A DNA stretch of 12,249 nt from an uncultured Collinsella sp. (GTDB lineage: Bacteria; Actinomycetota; Coriobacteriia; Coriobacteriales; Coriobacteriaceae), in the NCBI GenBank assembly GCA_900542235.1, contig UQNB01000058.1:1-12249 (forward strand), given 5' to 3'. Positions 6,031 to 12,249 of this stretch are shown piece after piece. Position numbers and translations under genes: made by a program. Within the stretch, counting starts at the first letter, position 1. Every line of letters begins with the position of its first letter. Under the pieces are notes generated by a model, which did no database searches, had not been told where the DNA came from, and was given only the letters and a program-made list of their open reading frames with translations.

Positions 6031-7413
6031 CTAGCTAAGCTCGGGCCAGAAGTCCTTGTTGGCCTCGATCATGTCGTCGAGAACCTCCTTGGCGACCTTC
6101 ATCGACGGCACGGTCTTGTTGAGCGTAAAGGCCTTGAGTGCCTTCTCGTACGAACCCTCGATCGTGGCCTCGACCACGAGCTTCTCGGAGTTCAGCTGCT
6201 GCATCATAAGACCCTGCTGGAACAGCGGGATGTTGTCGCGGCTGATGACCTCGGGGCCGTTCTTGCCAATGTAGGCAGGCAGCTCGACCATGGCGTCGTA
6301 GGGCATGTTGGGGATAGCGCCCTTGTTCTCGCAAATGACCAGGAAGCGCTGCTTGGTATCGTTCTTCAGAGCGATAGCCAGGTCGGCAATCCAGTCGCCG
6401 TGGCTGCCCGCATAGAACGTGCTCTCGTCGATCTCGCCCGTCTTCTCGTAGTGATCGATACCATCAAAGAGGTTCTTCTCGCGCGTCTCCTCGACCTCGT
6501 TTGCACGGGTGCGCTCGGGGTTGGAATGCTCGACGAACTCCTTCTGCTGCAGGTAGTAGTTCAGATAGGTGTTGGGCAGGTACTCCGGGAAGCACTCCAT
6601 GATCTCGTACTCGCCCTTCCAGACGTAGTACCAGCTGCCCTTGGTGTGACGGTTCTGCTCGGGATGCTCGTCGGTGGCCTCCTCGGGCTTCTTGGACATC
6701 AGCGAGCTCATGCCCTTGAGGTACGAATCGGGCAGCAGAATCTCGTGCTCCTTGATGTACTCACGCAGCTGCGGCAGGACCTCCTCGCCCTTGTGGCGAA
6801 TCGAGGTGAACCAGCCAAAGTGGTTGAGGCCGAAGTAGTCGTACTCGACATCCTTCTTGTCGATATCGAGCGCGGCGCACACCACGTCGATGATCGCGAT
6901 CGGCATGTCGCAGATGTTGATGATACGAGCGTTGGGGCGCAGGACGCGGCAGCCCTCAGACACGATGGCAGCGGGGTTGGAGTAGTTGAGAATCCAGTAG
7001 TCCTTCTTGGCGTACTTCTCGACGTCATCGATCAGCTCGACCATGGGGAAGATGGTGCGCATGCCGTAGGCAAGGCCGCCGCAACCGCAGGTCTCCTGAC
7101 CCACGCAACCGTGACGCAGCGGAATCTTCTCGTCCTGCTCGCGCATGGCGTAGCCGCCCACGCGCATCTGGGCAAACACGAAGCTCGCGTCGGTAAAAGC
7201 CGTCTTTTTGTCGGTGGTCACCGTGAGCTTGATGTCCAGGCCAAGGTCCTCGTGCAAAATCCAGTCCACGAGCACGCCGATCTTGCGCTGGCGCTCCTCG
7301 TTGATGTCGTACAGACGAATCTCGTCAACGTCGAGCTCGTCCTTGCGCAGGGCAATGGACTTGACGATGCCGGGGGTAAAGGTGGATCCGCCACCACACA
7401 GAGTAATGATCAT
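6031..7413 (-). CDS. Family 4 glycosidase, probable 6-phospho-alpha-glucosidase
   Basis: 460-aa cytoplasmic GH4 enzyme, last gene of the PTS operon. GH4 enzymes use NAD+ and Mn2+ in a redox-assisted hydrolysis. The N-terminal Rossmann motif is GGGSTFTPG (7-15). The metal/substrate region CDMP (168-171) and GLNHFGW with H198 follow. In this family CDMP marks 6-phospho-alpha-glucosidases (GlvA/MalH/AglB type), whereas phospho-beta-glucosidases have CNVP or CNIP. VGQETCGCGGLAYGMR (104-119) and ILNYSNPAA (141-149) match the same group. The expected substrates are maltose-6-phosphate or other alpha-linked 6-phosphoglucosides; the exact sugar cannot be read from sequence. The ATG is 3 nt past the EIICB stop, with AAGGAG overlapping the upstream gene's end, so the two are probably translationally coupled. 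Confidence 0.93.
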   Translation of the reverse strand: MIITLCGGGSTFTPGIVKSIALRKDELDVDEIRLYDINEERQRKIGVLVDWILHEDLGLDIKLTVTTDKKTAFTDASFVFAQMRVGGYAMREQDEKIPLRHGCVGQETCGCGGLAYGMRTIFPMVELIDDVEKYAKKDYWILNYSNPAAIVSEGCRVLRPNARIINICDMPIAIIDVVCAALDIDKKDVEYDYFGLNHFGWFTSIRHKGEEVLPQLREYIKEHEILLPDSYLKGMSSLMSKKPEEATDEHPEQNRHTKGSWYYVWKGEYEIMECFPEYLPNTYLNYYLQQKEFVEHSNPERTRANEVEETREKNLFDGIDHYEKTGEIDESTFYAGSHGDWIADLAIALKNDTKQRFLVICENKGAIPNMPYDAMVELPAYIGKNGPEVISRDNIPLFQQGLMMQQLNSEKLVVEATIEGSYEKALKAFTLNKTVPSMKVAKEVLDDMIEANKDFWPELS

Positions 7414-7416
7414 TGT

Positions 7417-9033
7417 TTACTGCTCCTTCTCAATTGCGTTTTCGACCTTGTCGCGCATCTCGGCGACCTTCATGCCAAAGATGATCTGGATATTATTGCC
7501 GTTGCGGTTGATGCCGCTGTTGGGCACGTGGTTGATGAGGTCCTCATTGATGAGGTCCGGGTTCTTAACGTTCACGCGGAGACGCGTAAAGCAGTTCTCG
7601 AGCTCCTCGATGTTGTCCTTGCCACCAAGACCTGCGACCAGGTCGGCAATACCTGCATCGACGCCCTCTGCGGGGGCCGCGGCAACAGCGCCCTGCTTCA
7701 CCGCGACAGACGCGGCGGCCTCGCCCTCGGCAACGGACTCAGCAAGCTCGGACTCTTCCTCGCGACCAGGCGTGTGGAGGTTGAGCTTCTTGATAAGGAA
7801 GGTGAAGAGGAAGAAGTACAGAGCGGCGTTGACGACTCCAAGCACCAGCATGACCGGCCAGTTGGTCTTATCGACACCGAGGACCAGGTTGGAAACCACG
7901 ATGTTGATGATGCCGCCTGCAGTCGAAGCGGGCACGGAGAGGACCTTGAGCAGGACCAGGAAGATGCCGGAAAGAACCGAGTGAACGACAAAGAGCACGG
8001 GAGCGGCAAAGACAAAGAGGAAGTCCATGGGCTCGGTCACGCAGGAAAGCACGGCGGTGATGATCAGCGGGATGATAACGGCCTTGGTCTTATCCTTGTT
8101 CCCCTTGTAAGCGGTGAAGATAAAGGCGAGACCGATACCGATGTAGGGCCACAGGTTGTTGAAGGTGTAGCTGTTGAAGTAGGTGCTATCGGAGAAGGGC
8201 TGGCCCGTCATTGCCATCTCGGCGACACGGATAGGATAGGCACCGGCGATAACCTGATCGCCCAGCGTAAGGGTGCCGCCCACATCGGAGAACTGGAACG
8301 GGGTGTAGATGAGGTGGTGCAGACCGGTGGGAACGAGCAGCTTGTTGAGCATGCCGTAGATAAACAGACCGATGTTGCCCGACTCCTTAATGATGCCGGC
8401 AACGGAGGAGATGGCACCCTGAACCGGAGGCCAAACGATGCAGAAGCCAGCGCCCATGATCCAGGAAATGATGATCATGATCAGGAACGGGAAGCGAACG
8501 CCCGAGAACATCGAAAGGGCAATGGGGAACTGCTTGTTCGAGTACTTGTTGAACACGGCACCGGTGATGCAACCAAGGATGATGCCGCCAAACACGCCGG
8601 TATCGAGCACCTGAATGCCCATAACGGTGGCCTGGCCGGTTCCGGTAAGGCCGAGCATGCCGCTCGCATCGGCAAGAGAGCCGGTGGCGTTGAGCACGAT
8701 GTTGTTAGCCTGCAGGAACAGGAAGAACGACATCAGGGCGATCAGCGAAGCATGGCCCTTGTTCTTCTTTGCCATGGCGCCGGCGATGCCCACGCAGAAC
8801 AGAATCGAGAGGTTGTTGATGATAAACATCAGCGACTGATAGACAACGGCGCCCACAAGCTGGAACGGACCGGAGCCCAGCACGGGGACCACAGCGCAGA
8901 TGGTCTTGTTGGTCAGAATAATGCCCACGATGAGCAGAATGCCGGCAACCGAGAGATACATCATCGGCTGAACGATTGACTTCGCGAACACCTCCAACGG
9001 CGCTTTGAAATTGAACTTCTTTTTTGCGGTCAT
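7417..9033 (-). CDS. PTS EIICB, alpha-glucoside/glucose superfamily permease
   Basis: 538-aa membrane transporter that imports a sugar and phosphorylates it. An N-terminal EIIC domain (about 1-410, roughly ten hydrophobic segments) carries PTGLHHLIYTPF and the conserved TEP loop (CVTEPMDFLFVF). An Ala/Glu-rich linker (about 415-465) joins it to a C-terminal EIIB domain, whose phosphorylated cysteine is C481 in ENCFTRLR. There is no fused EIIA domain, which fits the separate EIIA gene in the operon. EIIC resembles the GlvC/MalX alpha-glucoside branch, and the linked 6-phospho-alpha-glucosidase supports that. The ATG at 9033 is chosen for the GGGGAG 8 nt upstream; an in-frame ATG at 9060 is possible. 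It is preceded by a structured 99-nt gap. Confidence 0.92.
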   Translation of the reverse strand: MTAKKKFNFKAPLEVFAKSIVQPMMYLSVAGILLIVGIILTNKTICAVVPVLGSGPFQLVGAVVYQSLMFIINNLSILFCVGIAGAMAKKNKGHASLIALMSFFLFLQANNIVLNATGSLADASGMLGLTGTGQATVMGIQVLDTGVFGGIILGCITGAVFNKYSNKQFPIALSMFSGVRFPFLIMIIISWIMGAGFCIVWPPVQGAISSVAGIIKESGNIGLFIYGMLNKLLVPTGLHHLIYTPFQFSDVGGTLTLGDQVIAGAYPIRVAEMAMTGQPFSDSTYFNSYTFNNLWPYIGIGLAFIFTAYKGNKDKTKAVIIPLIITAVLSCVTEPMDFLFVFAAPVLFVVHSVLSGIFLVLLKVLSVPASTAGGIINIVVSNLVLGVDKTNWPVMLVLGVVNAALYFFLFTFLIKKLNLHTPGREEESELAESVAEGEAAASVAVKQGAVAAAPAEGVDAGIADLVAGLGGKDNIEELENCFTRLRVNVKNPDLINEDLINHVPNSGINRNGNNIQIIFGMKVAEMRDKVENAIEKEQ

Positions 9034-9072
9034 AGCGGTACTCCCCTTCCTTTTCCGCAAATTAAGACAGAT

Positions 9073-9125
9073 GTGCCCTGGACAAGACCGTGAGCCTTGC
9101 CTTATATCAATCGATGTGTGGGCAC
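9073..9125 (-). promoter_or_regulatory. Nested stem-loop between the antiterminator and EIICB genes
   Basis: In the 99-nt gap GTGCCC (9073-9078) pairs with GGGCAC (9120-9125), enclosing a second stem GG(A)CAAG (9080-9086) with CTTGCC (9096-9101). On the mRNA the outer stem is followed by AUCUGUCUUAAUUU. It is placed to attenuate EIICB relative to the upstream genes. A weak resemblance to the 3' half of a RAT (AGGCAAGGC) is present but is not a match to the full consensus. Confidence 0.35.
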
Positions 9126-9132
9126 GTTATGC

Positions 9133-9987
9133 CTAGAGACCAGGTTCTCCAAGCAGGTTAACAATGTGATATGCGAGATAACTCTTCTCGGCATCGGTAA
9201 CGACAACGTTATAGGTAGACGCTAAGTGGTCGGCTATGGCGTCCGCGCACGAGAATGCGCACGGGTACGCCGTTTCATCGATTCGGAACAGCGCGTCGCC
9301 ATTGATTTGCCCGGCCGCAGGATCGAGCGCTCGCTGTGCGAAAAACTGCAGGTGACGAACGAAACGTTCGTAAGGCAGCGAGGTGTCATCGAGGGTCGTG
9401 GCATAGCGCTCGGAAACAATCGCGAGCACGTCGCGAACAAGCTGGACCGAGATGATGAGACGGTCGGAGCGTTGCGGCATGGTGGCGTTGACGATATGCA
9501 GCGTAATAAAACCCTGCTCTTCTTCGCTCATCTGGATGCCCATATACTCCTTGACAATCTGCAGCGCACGGCCCGCAAGCGCGTACTCCTTGCGATAGAA
9601 CTGCTGGATCTCGAGCAGCAACGGGTTCTCGCAGGGAACGCCCTTGCGCTCACGCTCCAAAGCAAGGCTGATATGGTCTGCGAGAGCGATGAGGATCTTG
9701 TCGTTGATATCGACATTGAGCTCTCGACGAAGCATCTGAACAATGTCCTCGGAAATCACGAGGTTGACGGTGGGGATGGACTCCAAAAGATGTGCCAAGC
9801 GGTCAATCGTACGCGAATCCTGAGAAGTGCCCTCCTGCAGCGCATAGGTCTTTTCGACCGATGCTTCATCGATAGCGTCGCCGGCATGACGGCCAAAGCA
9901 GAGGCCTCGACCGATGACAATGAGCTCGGAGCCATCGTCCGAAGTGACCATTGCGACGTTATTGTTGAAAACTCGCTTGATAACCAC
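9133..9987 (-). CDS. BglG/LicT-family transcription antiterminator with two PRDs
   Basis: 284-aa RNA-binding antiterminator. The N-terminal CAT domain (1-55, MVIKRVFNNNVAMV at its start) dimerises and binds a RAT hairpin in leader mRNA to block a terminator. PRD1 and PRD2 follow, with all four expected phospho-histidines: H105 (ADHISLA), H164 (ITLHIVNA), H212 (VRHLQFFAQR) and H274 (AYHIVNL). The cognate EIIB normally phosphorylates PRD1 to inactivate the protein, and HPr activates through PRD2. I chose GTG at 9987, because GGTGGG lies 4 nt upstream and the family begins MxIKxxxNNN. TTG at 9999 and GTG at 9996 lack a ribosome site. It lies 18 bp downstream of the EIIA gene. Its likely targets are the structured leaders of this same operon. 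Confidence 0.92.
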   Translation of the reverse strand: MVIKRVFNNNVAMVTSDDGSELIVIGRGLCFGRHAGDAIDEASVEKTYALQEGTSQDSRTIDRLAHLLESIPTVNLVISEDIVQMLRRELNVDINDKILIALADHISLALERERKGVPCENPLLLEIQQFYRKEYALAGRALQIVKEYMGIQMSEEEQGFITLHIVNATMPQRSDRLIISVQLVRDVLAIVSERYATTLDDTSLPYERFVRHLQFFAQRALDPAAGQINGDALFRIDETAYPCAFSCADAIADHLASTYNVVVTDAEKSYLAYHIVNLLGEPGL

Positions 9988-10005
9988 GGTACCCACCAAA
10001 AGAAT

Positions 10006-10518
10006 TTACTCGGAAAGCCAGACGACAGGCTCTTTAACAGCAACAGGGCCGGAAGCGTGCTCACGAAGAGTCGAGTTCTCCGAACGCTCGCACACGATAA
10101 CGAAGACCGTGGGATCGAAGCCGGCGGCGCGGACCGCGTCAAAATCGACCTCAACGAGGGGCTGGCCCGCGTCGACATGGTCACCCTGGGCAACAAGCGC
10201 ATGGAAGCCCTTGCCCTCAAGTTTAACAGTGTCGATTCCGATATGCAGCATCACCTGAGCAGAGCTGTCGTCGGACATGATGCCCAGTGCATGCTCGGTC
10301 GGGAACAGCGCCGCGACGGTACCGGAAACAGGAGCGCGCACCGTTCCCTCTTGGGGAACCACGGCAACGCCATCGCCCACGGCACGGCTGCTAAAAGCGG
10401 GGTCATTGGTATTTTCTAGATGAACAAGCTCGCCGGAAACAGGAGCGAGGATTTCGAACTCGGAAGTTGCAGTCTTCTGCTCATCCGAACCGCCCATCAG
10501 GCGAGAAAAGAAACCCAT
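10006..10518 (-). CDS. PTS EIIA, glucose-type (Crr-like)
   Basis: 170-aa soluble EIIA(Glc)-family protein, first gene of the operon. It accepts phosphate from HPr and passes it to the EIIB domain of the downstream EIICB. EILAPVSGELVHLE (22-35) and VRAPVSGTV (60-68) are the family's beta-sandwich repeats. The two active-site histidines are H76 (PTEHALG) and the phosphorylated H92 (LHIGIDTVKLEGKGF). There is one more residue between them than in E. coli Crr. The first residues (MGFFSRLMGG) could form an amphipathic membrane-binding helix. The ATG at 10518 has AAGGG 10 nt upstream; an in-frame ATG at 10536 lacks a ribosome site. It serves this transporter and perhaps other EIIA-less ones. Catabolite signalling as in E. 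coli is not implied for this phylum. Confidence 0.93.
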   Translation of the reverse strand: MGFFSRLMGGSDEQKTATSEFEILAPVSGELVHLENTNDPAFSSRAVGDGVAVVPQEGTVRAPVSGTVAALFPTEHALGIMSDDSSAQVMLHIGIDTVKLEGKGFHALVAQGDHVDAGQPLVEVDFDAVRAAGFDPTVFVIVCERSENSTLREHASGPVAVKEPVVWLSE

Positions 10519-10547
10519 GGTGGCATGTCCCTTCATAAATATAGCCC

Positions 10548-10630
10548 AACCAAAATCAAGCGAATGCGTCCATAGAGACACATCCGTTCAAAGACTTTGG
10601 TTAGGCCCACGTCCGAGGGACTCGGTAACC
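10548..10630 (-). promoter_or_regulatory. Structured leader of the PTS operon, candidate antitermination switch
   Basis: The leader from the promoter to the EIIA start is about 130 nt. Fold 1 (10599-10630) pairs GGTTA/TAACC and CCGAG/CTCGG with a 9-nt one-sided bulge. Fold 2 pairs AACCAAA (10548-10554) with TTTGGTT (10596-10602) around an inner stem, GGATGTGTC/GACGCATTC on the mRNA, followed by the U-rich GCUUGAUUUU. The inner stem uses two G-U pairs that exist only in the minus-strand RNA. The two folds share 10599-10602 and exclude each other, as antiterminator and terminator would. The operon encodes a LicT-type protein, but the sequence is not a canonical RAT. Confidence 0.45.
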
Positions 10631-10655
10631 TTCCGCATTTCTTTTTACGCGAACT

Positions 10656-10683
10656 ATTGTAGACAAGCCCAAAGCCGGAACAA
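10656..10683 (-). promoter_or_regulatory. Promoter of the EIIA-antiterminator-EIICB-GH4 operon
   Basis: On the minus strand TTGTTC (10678-10683) and TACAAT (10656-10661) are separated by 16 bp, a good sigma-70/SigA-type promoter. Transcription would begin near 10649, leaving a long leader before EIIA. Confidence 0.6.
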
Positions 10684-10698
10684 TCATTATGACCGGCG

Positions 10699-10729
10699 AA
10701 CGGTATTTTTTCTTCGATAAACGGTATTT
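10699..10729 (-). promoter_or_regulatory. Direct repeats AAATACCGTT, 21 bp apart, upstream of the PTS promoter
   Basis: AACGGTATTT occurs at 10699-10708 and 10720-10729, start to start 21 bp, which is two helical turns. The nearer copy is 16 bp upstream of the -35 hexamer of the PTS promoter. Same-face direct repeats in this place suggest an activator-type binding site. The regulator is unknown. Confidence 0.4.
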
Positions 10730-10731
10730 AG

Positions 10732-10780
10732 GCAGCACTTGGGGACGTTCCTTTTCTGCCGGCACCCAGGGACACTCCTT
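10732..10780 (+). repeat. Two tandem imperfect copies of the GGCAC-YYRGGGAC repeat (A and B)
   Basis: Copy A (10732-10753) contains GCACTTGGGGACGTTCCTT and copy B (10758-10780) contains GGCACCCAGGGACACTCCTT. They share GCAC--- GGGAC--TCCTT in direct orientation, 26-27 nt apart. Copy C lies about 5.2 kb away at 5491-5512. The unit looks like a REP-type or mobile-element-derived intergenic repeat. It fills the 3' gap between the EFR1 gene and the PTS promoter. Confidence 0.55.
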
Positions 10781-10812
10781 GCTCTGACCCCTTTGAACCA
10801 ATTTCGTATGCG

Positions 10813-11574
10813 CTAGATGAAGAGTTCGCATTCCTTCCGCACGACGCAAACCTTGCTCAGCATCTGGGAAACAGCGGATAGCTTGTTGGGATCAAGCTTG
10901 CGAGCGCCTCGCGGACATACGGCGATGCAGCGCATGCAGGAGATGCACGCCTCGCCAGCTGCTCGCTTGGGGTCGCCCTTGTCGATAGCGCAAACGGGGC
11001 ACGCCGCGGCGCATGCACCGCAGGAGACGCAATCCTCTGTTGCCTCGGGTGCCATGCGGTGACCTCTGGCTTGTTTATAAGGACGATTGCCGGGAATAGA
11101 GGGCTCGGATGCATCCTCAGCCAACAGCTTCTGCTGAATTTGCTGCGCAAACTCTGCGAGCTGCGCCGCATCCTGCGCATCCGGTCGCCCAGCAGCAAAC
11201 TGACGAGCAACGGAATGCTCAGCAATAGCAGAAACCGCTGCGACCACCCTAAATCCGGCGCGCTTCGCAACGTCCTCCAGCTCTACGAGCGTGTCCTCAA
11301 ACGCGCGGTTTCCGTATACACAAACCAAAACAGTCCGAGCCCCGTTGCCGTGAACCATGTTCAGTCGGTCGACCGCCATGGCAGGGACTCTGCCGGCATA
11401 CGCTGGCACGGAGATAACAGCCACGTCGTCCTTCGTCATCGAGACCTCGTGGAAATCCAACCCGCTATCGGTCAGATCGACGGTAACGGTATTCTTGTCC
11501 AGTGCCCCGGCCACAAGGCCAGACACCTTCCGCGTTCCACCCGTCGGACTAAACACAATTTCGAATACGCTCAT
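10813..11574 (-). CDS. EFR1-type flavodoxin / 2[4Fe-4S] ferredoxin fusion
   Basis: 253-aa predicted electron carrier. The N-terminal flavodoxin-like domain (about 1-150) opens with the FMN phosphate-loop motif FSPTGGTRK (8-16) and continues with VPAYAGRVP, a second family landmark. The C-terminal ferredoxin domain has two CxxCxxCxxxCP clusters: C182, C185, C188, C192 and C210, C213, C216, C220. A Cys-containing tail (VCVVRKECELFI) ends the protein. The ATG at 11574 has GGGGGAGG about 8 nt upstream; the preceding TTG is also in frame. EFR1 proteins are common in anaerobes, and their partner enzymes are mostly unknown. It appears to be monocistronic. No terminator with a clear U-tract is seen after the stop, where the dispersed repeats begin. 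Confidence 0.88.
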   Translation of the reverse strand: MSVFEIVFSPTGGTRKVSGLVAGALDKNTVTVDLTDSGLDFHEVSMTKDDVAVISVPAYAGRVPAMAVDRLNMVHGNGARTVLVCVYGNRAFEDTLVELEDVAKRAGFRVVAAVSAIAEHSVARQFAAGRPDAQDAAQLAEFAQQIQQKLLAEDASEPSIPGNRPYKQARGHRMAPEATEDCVSCGACAAACPVCAIDKGDPKRAAGEACISCMRCIAVCPRGARKLDPNKLSAVSQMLSKVCVVRKECELFI

Positions 11575-12124
11575 CAAGGCACCCTCCCCCTACGCCAGGC
11601 AACGCGTCAAGCCGTTTTCACATTCAGACAGAGTATACGGCGCATGGGATCCCCGTTTTGGTACACCAAGCACCCCAATGCACCCACCCTACGCTGTCTG
11701 CCTCTTCGTTTTGTATAAATTACGGTACAGATTGTATATATTTACGGGATACCGCCGTGTTCTCCTGAGGTACCCCATCCTGGCCCGTGCAAAAAACGGA
11801 GTATTCTGCAACGTGACCGCGCCAGCACCGCCGCGGGCGAGCAAAACTGTAGGGCGCTGCGTCATTTAGGGTTCCGACATAGCGAGAATGACGTACCTTT
11901 GCTTCGAAAAACGGCGAAATCTAACTCAAAACGCTCATAGGGGGTATCTGAAGGCCACCGTTGGCAATACCGAATCGTATGCAGCCAGCTAGAGCTGCTG
12001 AATACTCCAAAAAATGCACGGCACACCCCATGGGACCCATTGCCGCATGGCAGGAAACAGGCCCACGGCATCTTCTAGATGCATTCCCGAGGAAATCACA
12101 TTTGAACTAGCGATCGGATACGGC
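11575..12124. other. Stretch without a convincing gene, with several small dyads
   Basis: About 550 bp hold no ORF with both a ribosome site and family-like sequence. What can be seen is small. TTGGTACACCAA (11658-11669) is a palindrome with 5-bp arms. An AT-rich patch with TATA/TACAAT-like hexamers lies at 11710-11745. CGTCATT (11860-11866) and AATGACG (11887-11893) form a 7-bp inverted repeat. A CAGC/GCTG hairpin lies near 11981-12000. The part nearest the EFR1 gene must hold its promoter, and TATACT (minus strand, 11632-11637) is a weak -10 candidate without a good -35. A small RNA is possible but not supported. Confidence 0.4.
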
Positions 12125-12163
12125 AAACAAAAAGGGCCCCGAGCGTAGTTGCTCGGGGCCCTT
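12125..12163 (-). terminator. Strong intrinsic terminator of the gene entering from the right
   Basis: AAGGGCCCCGAGC (12132-12144) and GCTCGGGGCCCTT (12151-12163) form a perfect 13-bp stem with a 6-nt loop. On the minus strand it is followed by TTTTTGTTT. It lies 32 bp after the partial gene's stop codon. Confidence 0.88.
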
Positions 12164-12195
12164 GGTTCACCTCGCTCTAGTGGGCGATGCGTATG

Positions 12196-12249
12196 CTATT
12201 TGCGCTTGCCGCCGCCGTCACCGGGGCGACGGGAGCTGCCGCCGCGCTT
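12196..12249 (-). CDS. 3' end of a gene with a Gly/Arg/Lys-rich C-terminal tail (partial)
   Basis: The last 17 codons of a minus-strand gene enter from the right edge, encoding KRGGSSRRPGDGGGKRK and then TAG at 12196-12198. The strong terminator just downstream supports this as a real gene end. Basic Gly/Arg/Ser tails of this kind are common on DEAD-box RNA helicases and other RNA-binding proteins, but nothing more than the tail is visible. The identity is open. Confidence 0.65.
   Translation of the reverse strand, partial: KRGGSSRRPGDGGGKRK

Noticed and set aside
6400..8979. 859-codon plus-strand open frame
   Set aside because: It lies antisense to EIICB and the GH4 gene, both of which match families along their whole length. 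The long frame is a by-product of GC-biased codons and has no ribosome site or recognisable domain.
9988..9999. TTG (9999) or GTG (9996) as the antiterminator start
   Set aside because: Neither has a Shine-Dalgarno sequence. GTG at 9987 has GGTGGG at 4 nt and gives the family's normal N-terminus.
10519..10655. A canonical LicT/SacY RAT element
   Set aside because: I looked for GG-TTGTTACTG ... CAGGCAA-ACC on the minus strand here and in 9034-9132, and found only partial echoes. A canonical RAT is not claimed.
11862..12071. 69-codon minus-strand ORF
   Set aside because: It has no ribosome site, an irregular Cys/Ser/Phe-rich translation and no family resemblance, and it spans the CGTCATT/AATGACG dyad.
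1..12249. CRISPR array, prophage, defence island or tRNA/rRNA genes
   Set aside because: There are no regularly spaced repeats, cas, integrase or phage genes, and no cloverleaf or rRNA sequence was recognised on reading both strands. The CPBP gene alone does not make a bacteriocin or defence system.

Overview
The window looks like chromosome of a GC-rich Gram-positive gut anaerobe. The best guess is a Coriobacteriia member close to Collinsella. This is inferred from GC-rich codon use, strong AGGAGG-type ribosome sites and gene content (FucO, EFR1-type flavodoxin/ferredoxin, YgiQ, several PTS parts); no marker gene is present to prove it. Nearly all genes lie on the minus strand. The exceptions are ygiQ and a small ORF that overlaps its start.

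Left part (1-5711). fucO (lactaldehyde reductase, 88-1254) has a LacI-family-like operator upstream. It is preceded by a DUF1275/YoaK membrane protein gene (1420-2136) with its own terminator. Divergent from that gene is a plus-strand unit: a possible promoter overlapping a perfect inverted repeat, a 58-codon basic Gln-rich small ORF (2405-2581), and the radical-SAM gene ygiQ (2574-4565). The ygiQ stop overlaps the stop of a convergent CPBP membrane protease gene (4562-5473), with a perfect 14-bp inverted repeat at the junction. Upstream of the protease lies a short RelB/DinJ-like antitoxin gene (5508-5711) with no toxin beside it. A copy of a short dispersed repeat starts inside its last codons.

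Central operon (6031-10683, minus strand). In transcription order it holds a glucose-type PTS EIIA, a BglG/LicT-type antiterminator, an alpha-glucoside-type PTS EIICB, and a family 4 glycosidase with the CDMP signature of 6-phospho-alpha-glucosidases. Together these would import and phosphorylate an alpha-glucoside, then hydrolyse it in the cytoplasm. The promoter is followed by a leader of about 130 nt with mutually exclusive stem-loops. A second structured gap separates the antiterminator and EIICB genes. Both fit control by antitermination, but I find no canonical RAT sequence.

Right part (10684-12249). Paired AAATACCGTT direct repeats and two tandem copies of the dispersed repeat separate the PTS operon from an EFR1-type flavodoxin/2[4Fe-4S] protein gene (10813-11574). 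A stretch of about 550 bp without a convincing gene follows, then a strong terminator and the 3' end of a gene entering from the right that encodes a Gly/Arg/Lys-rich tail.

I see no CRISPR array, tRNA, rRNA, transposase, phage genes or complete defence system. The most interesting signals are regulatory and small-scale: the RNA switches in the PTS operon, the small ORF one base out of frame with ygiQ, and the toxin-less antitoxin with its palindromic promoter region.
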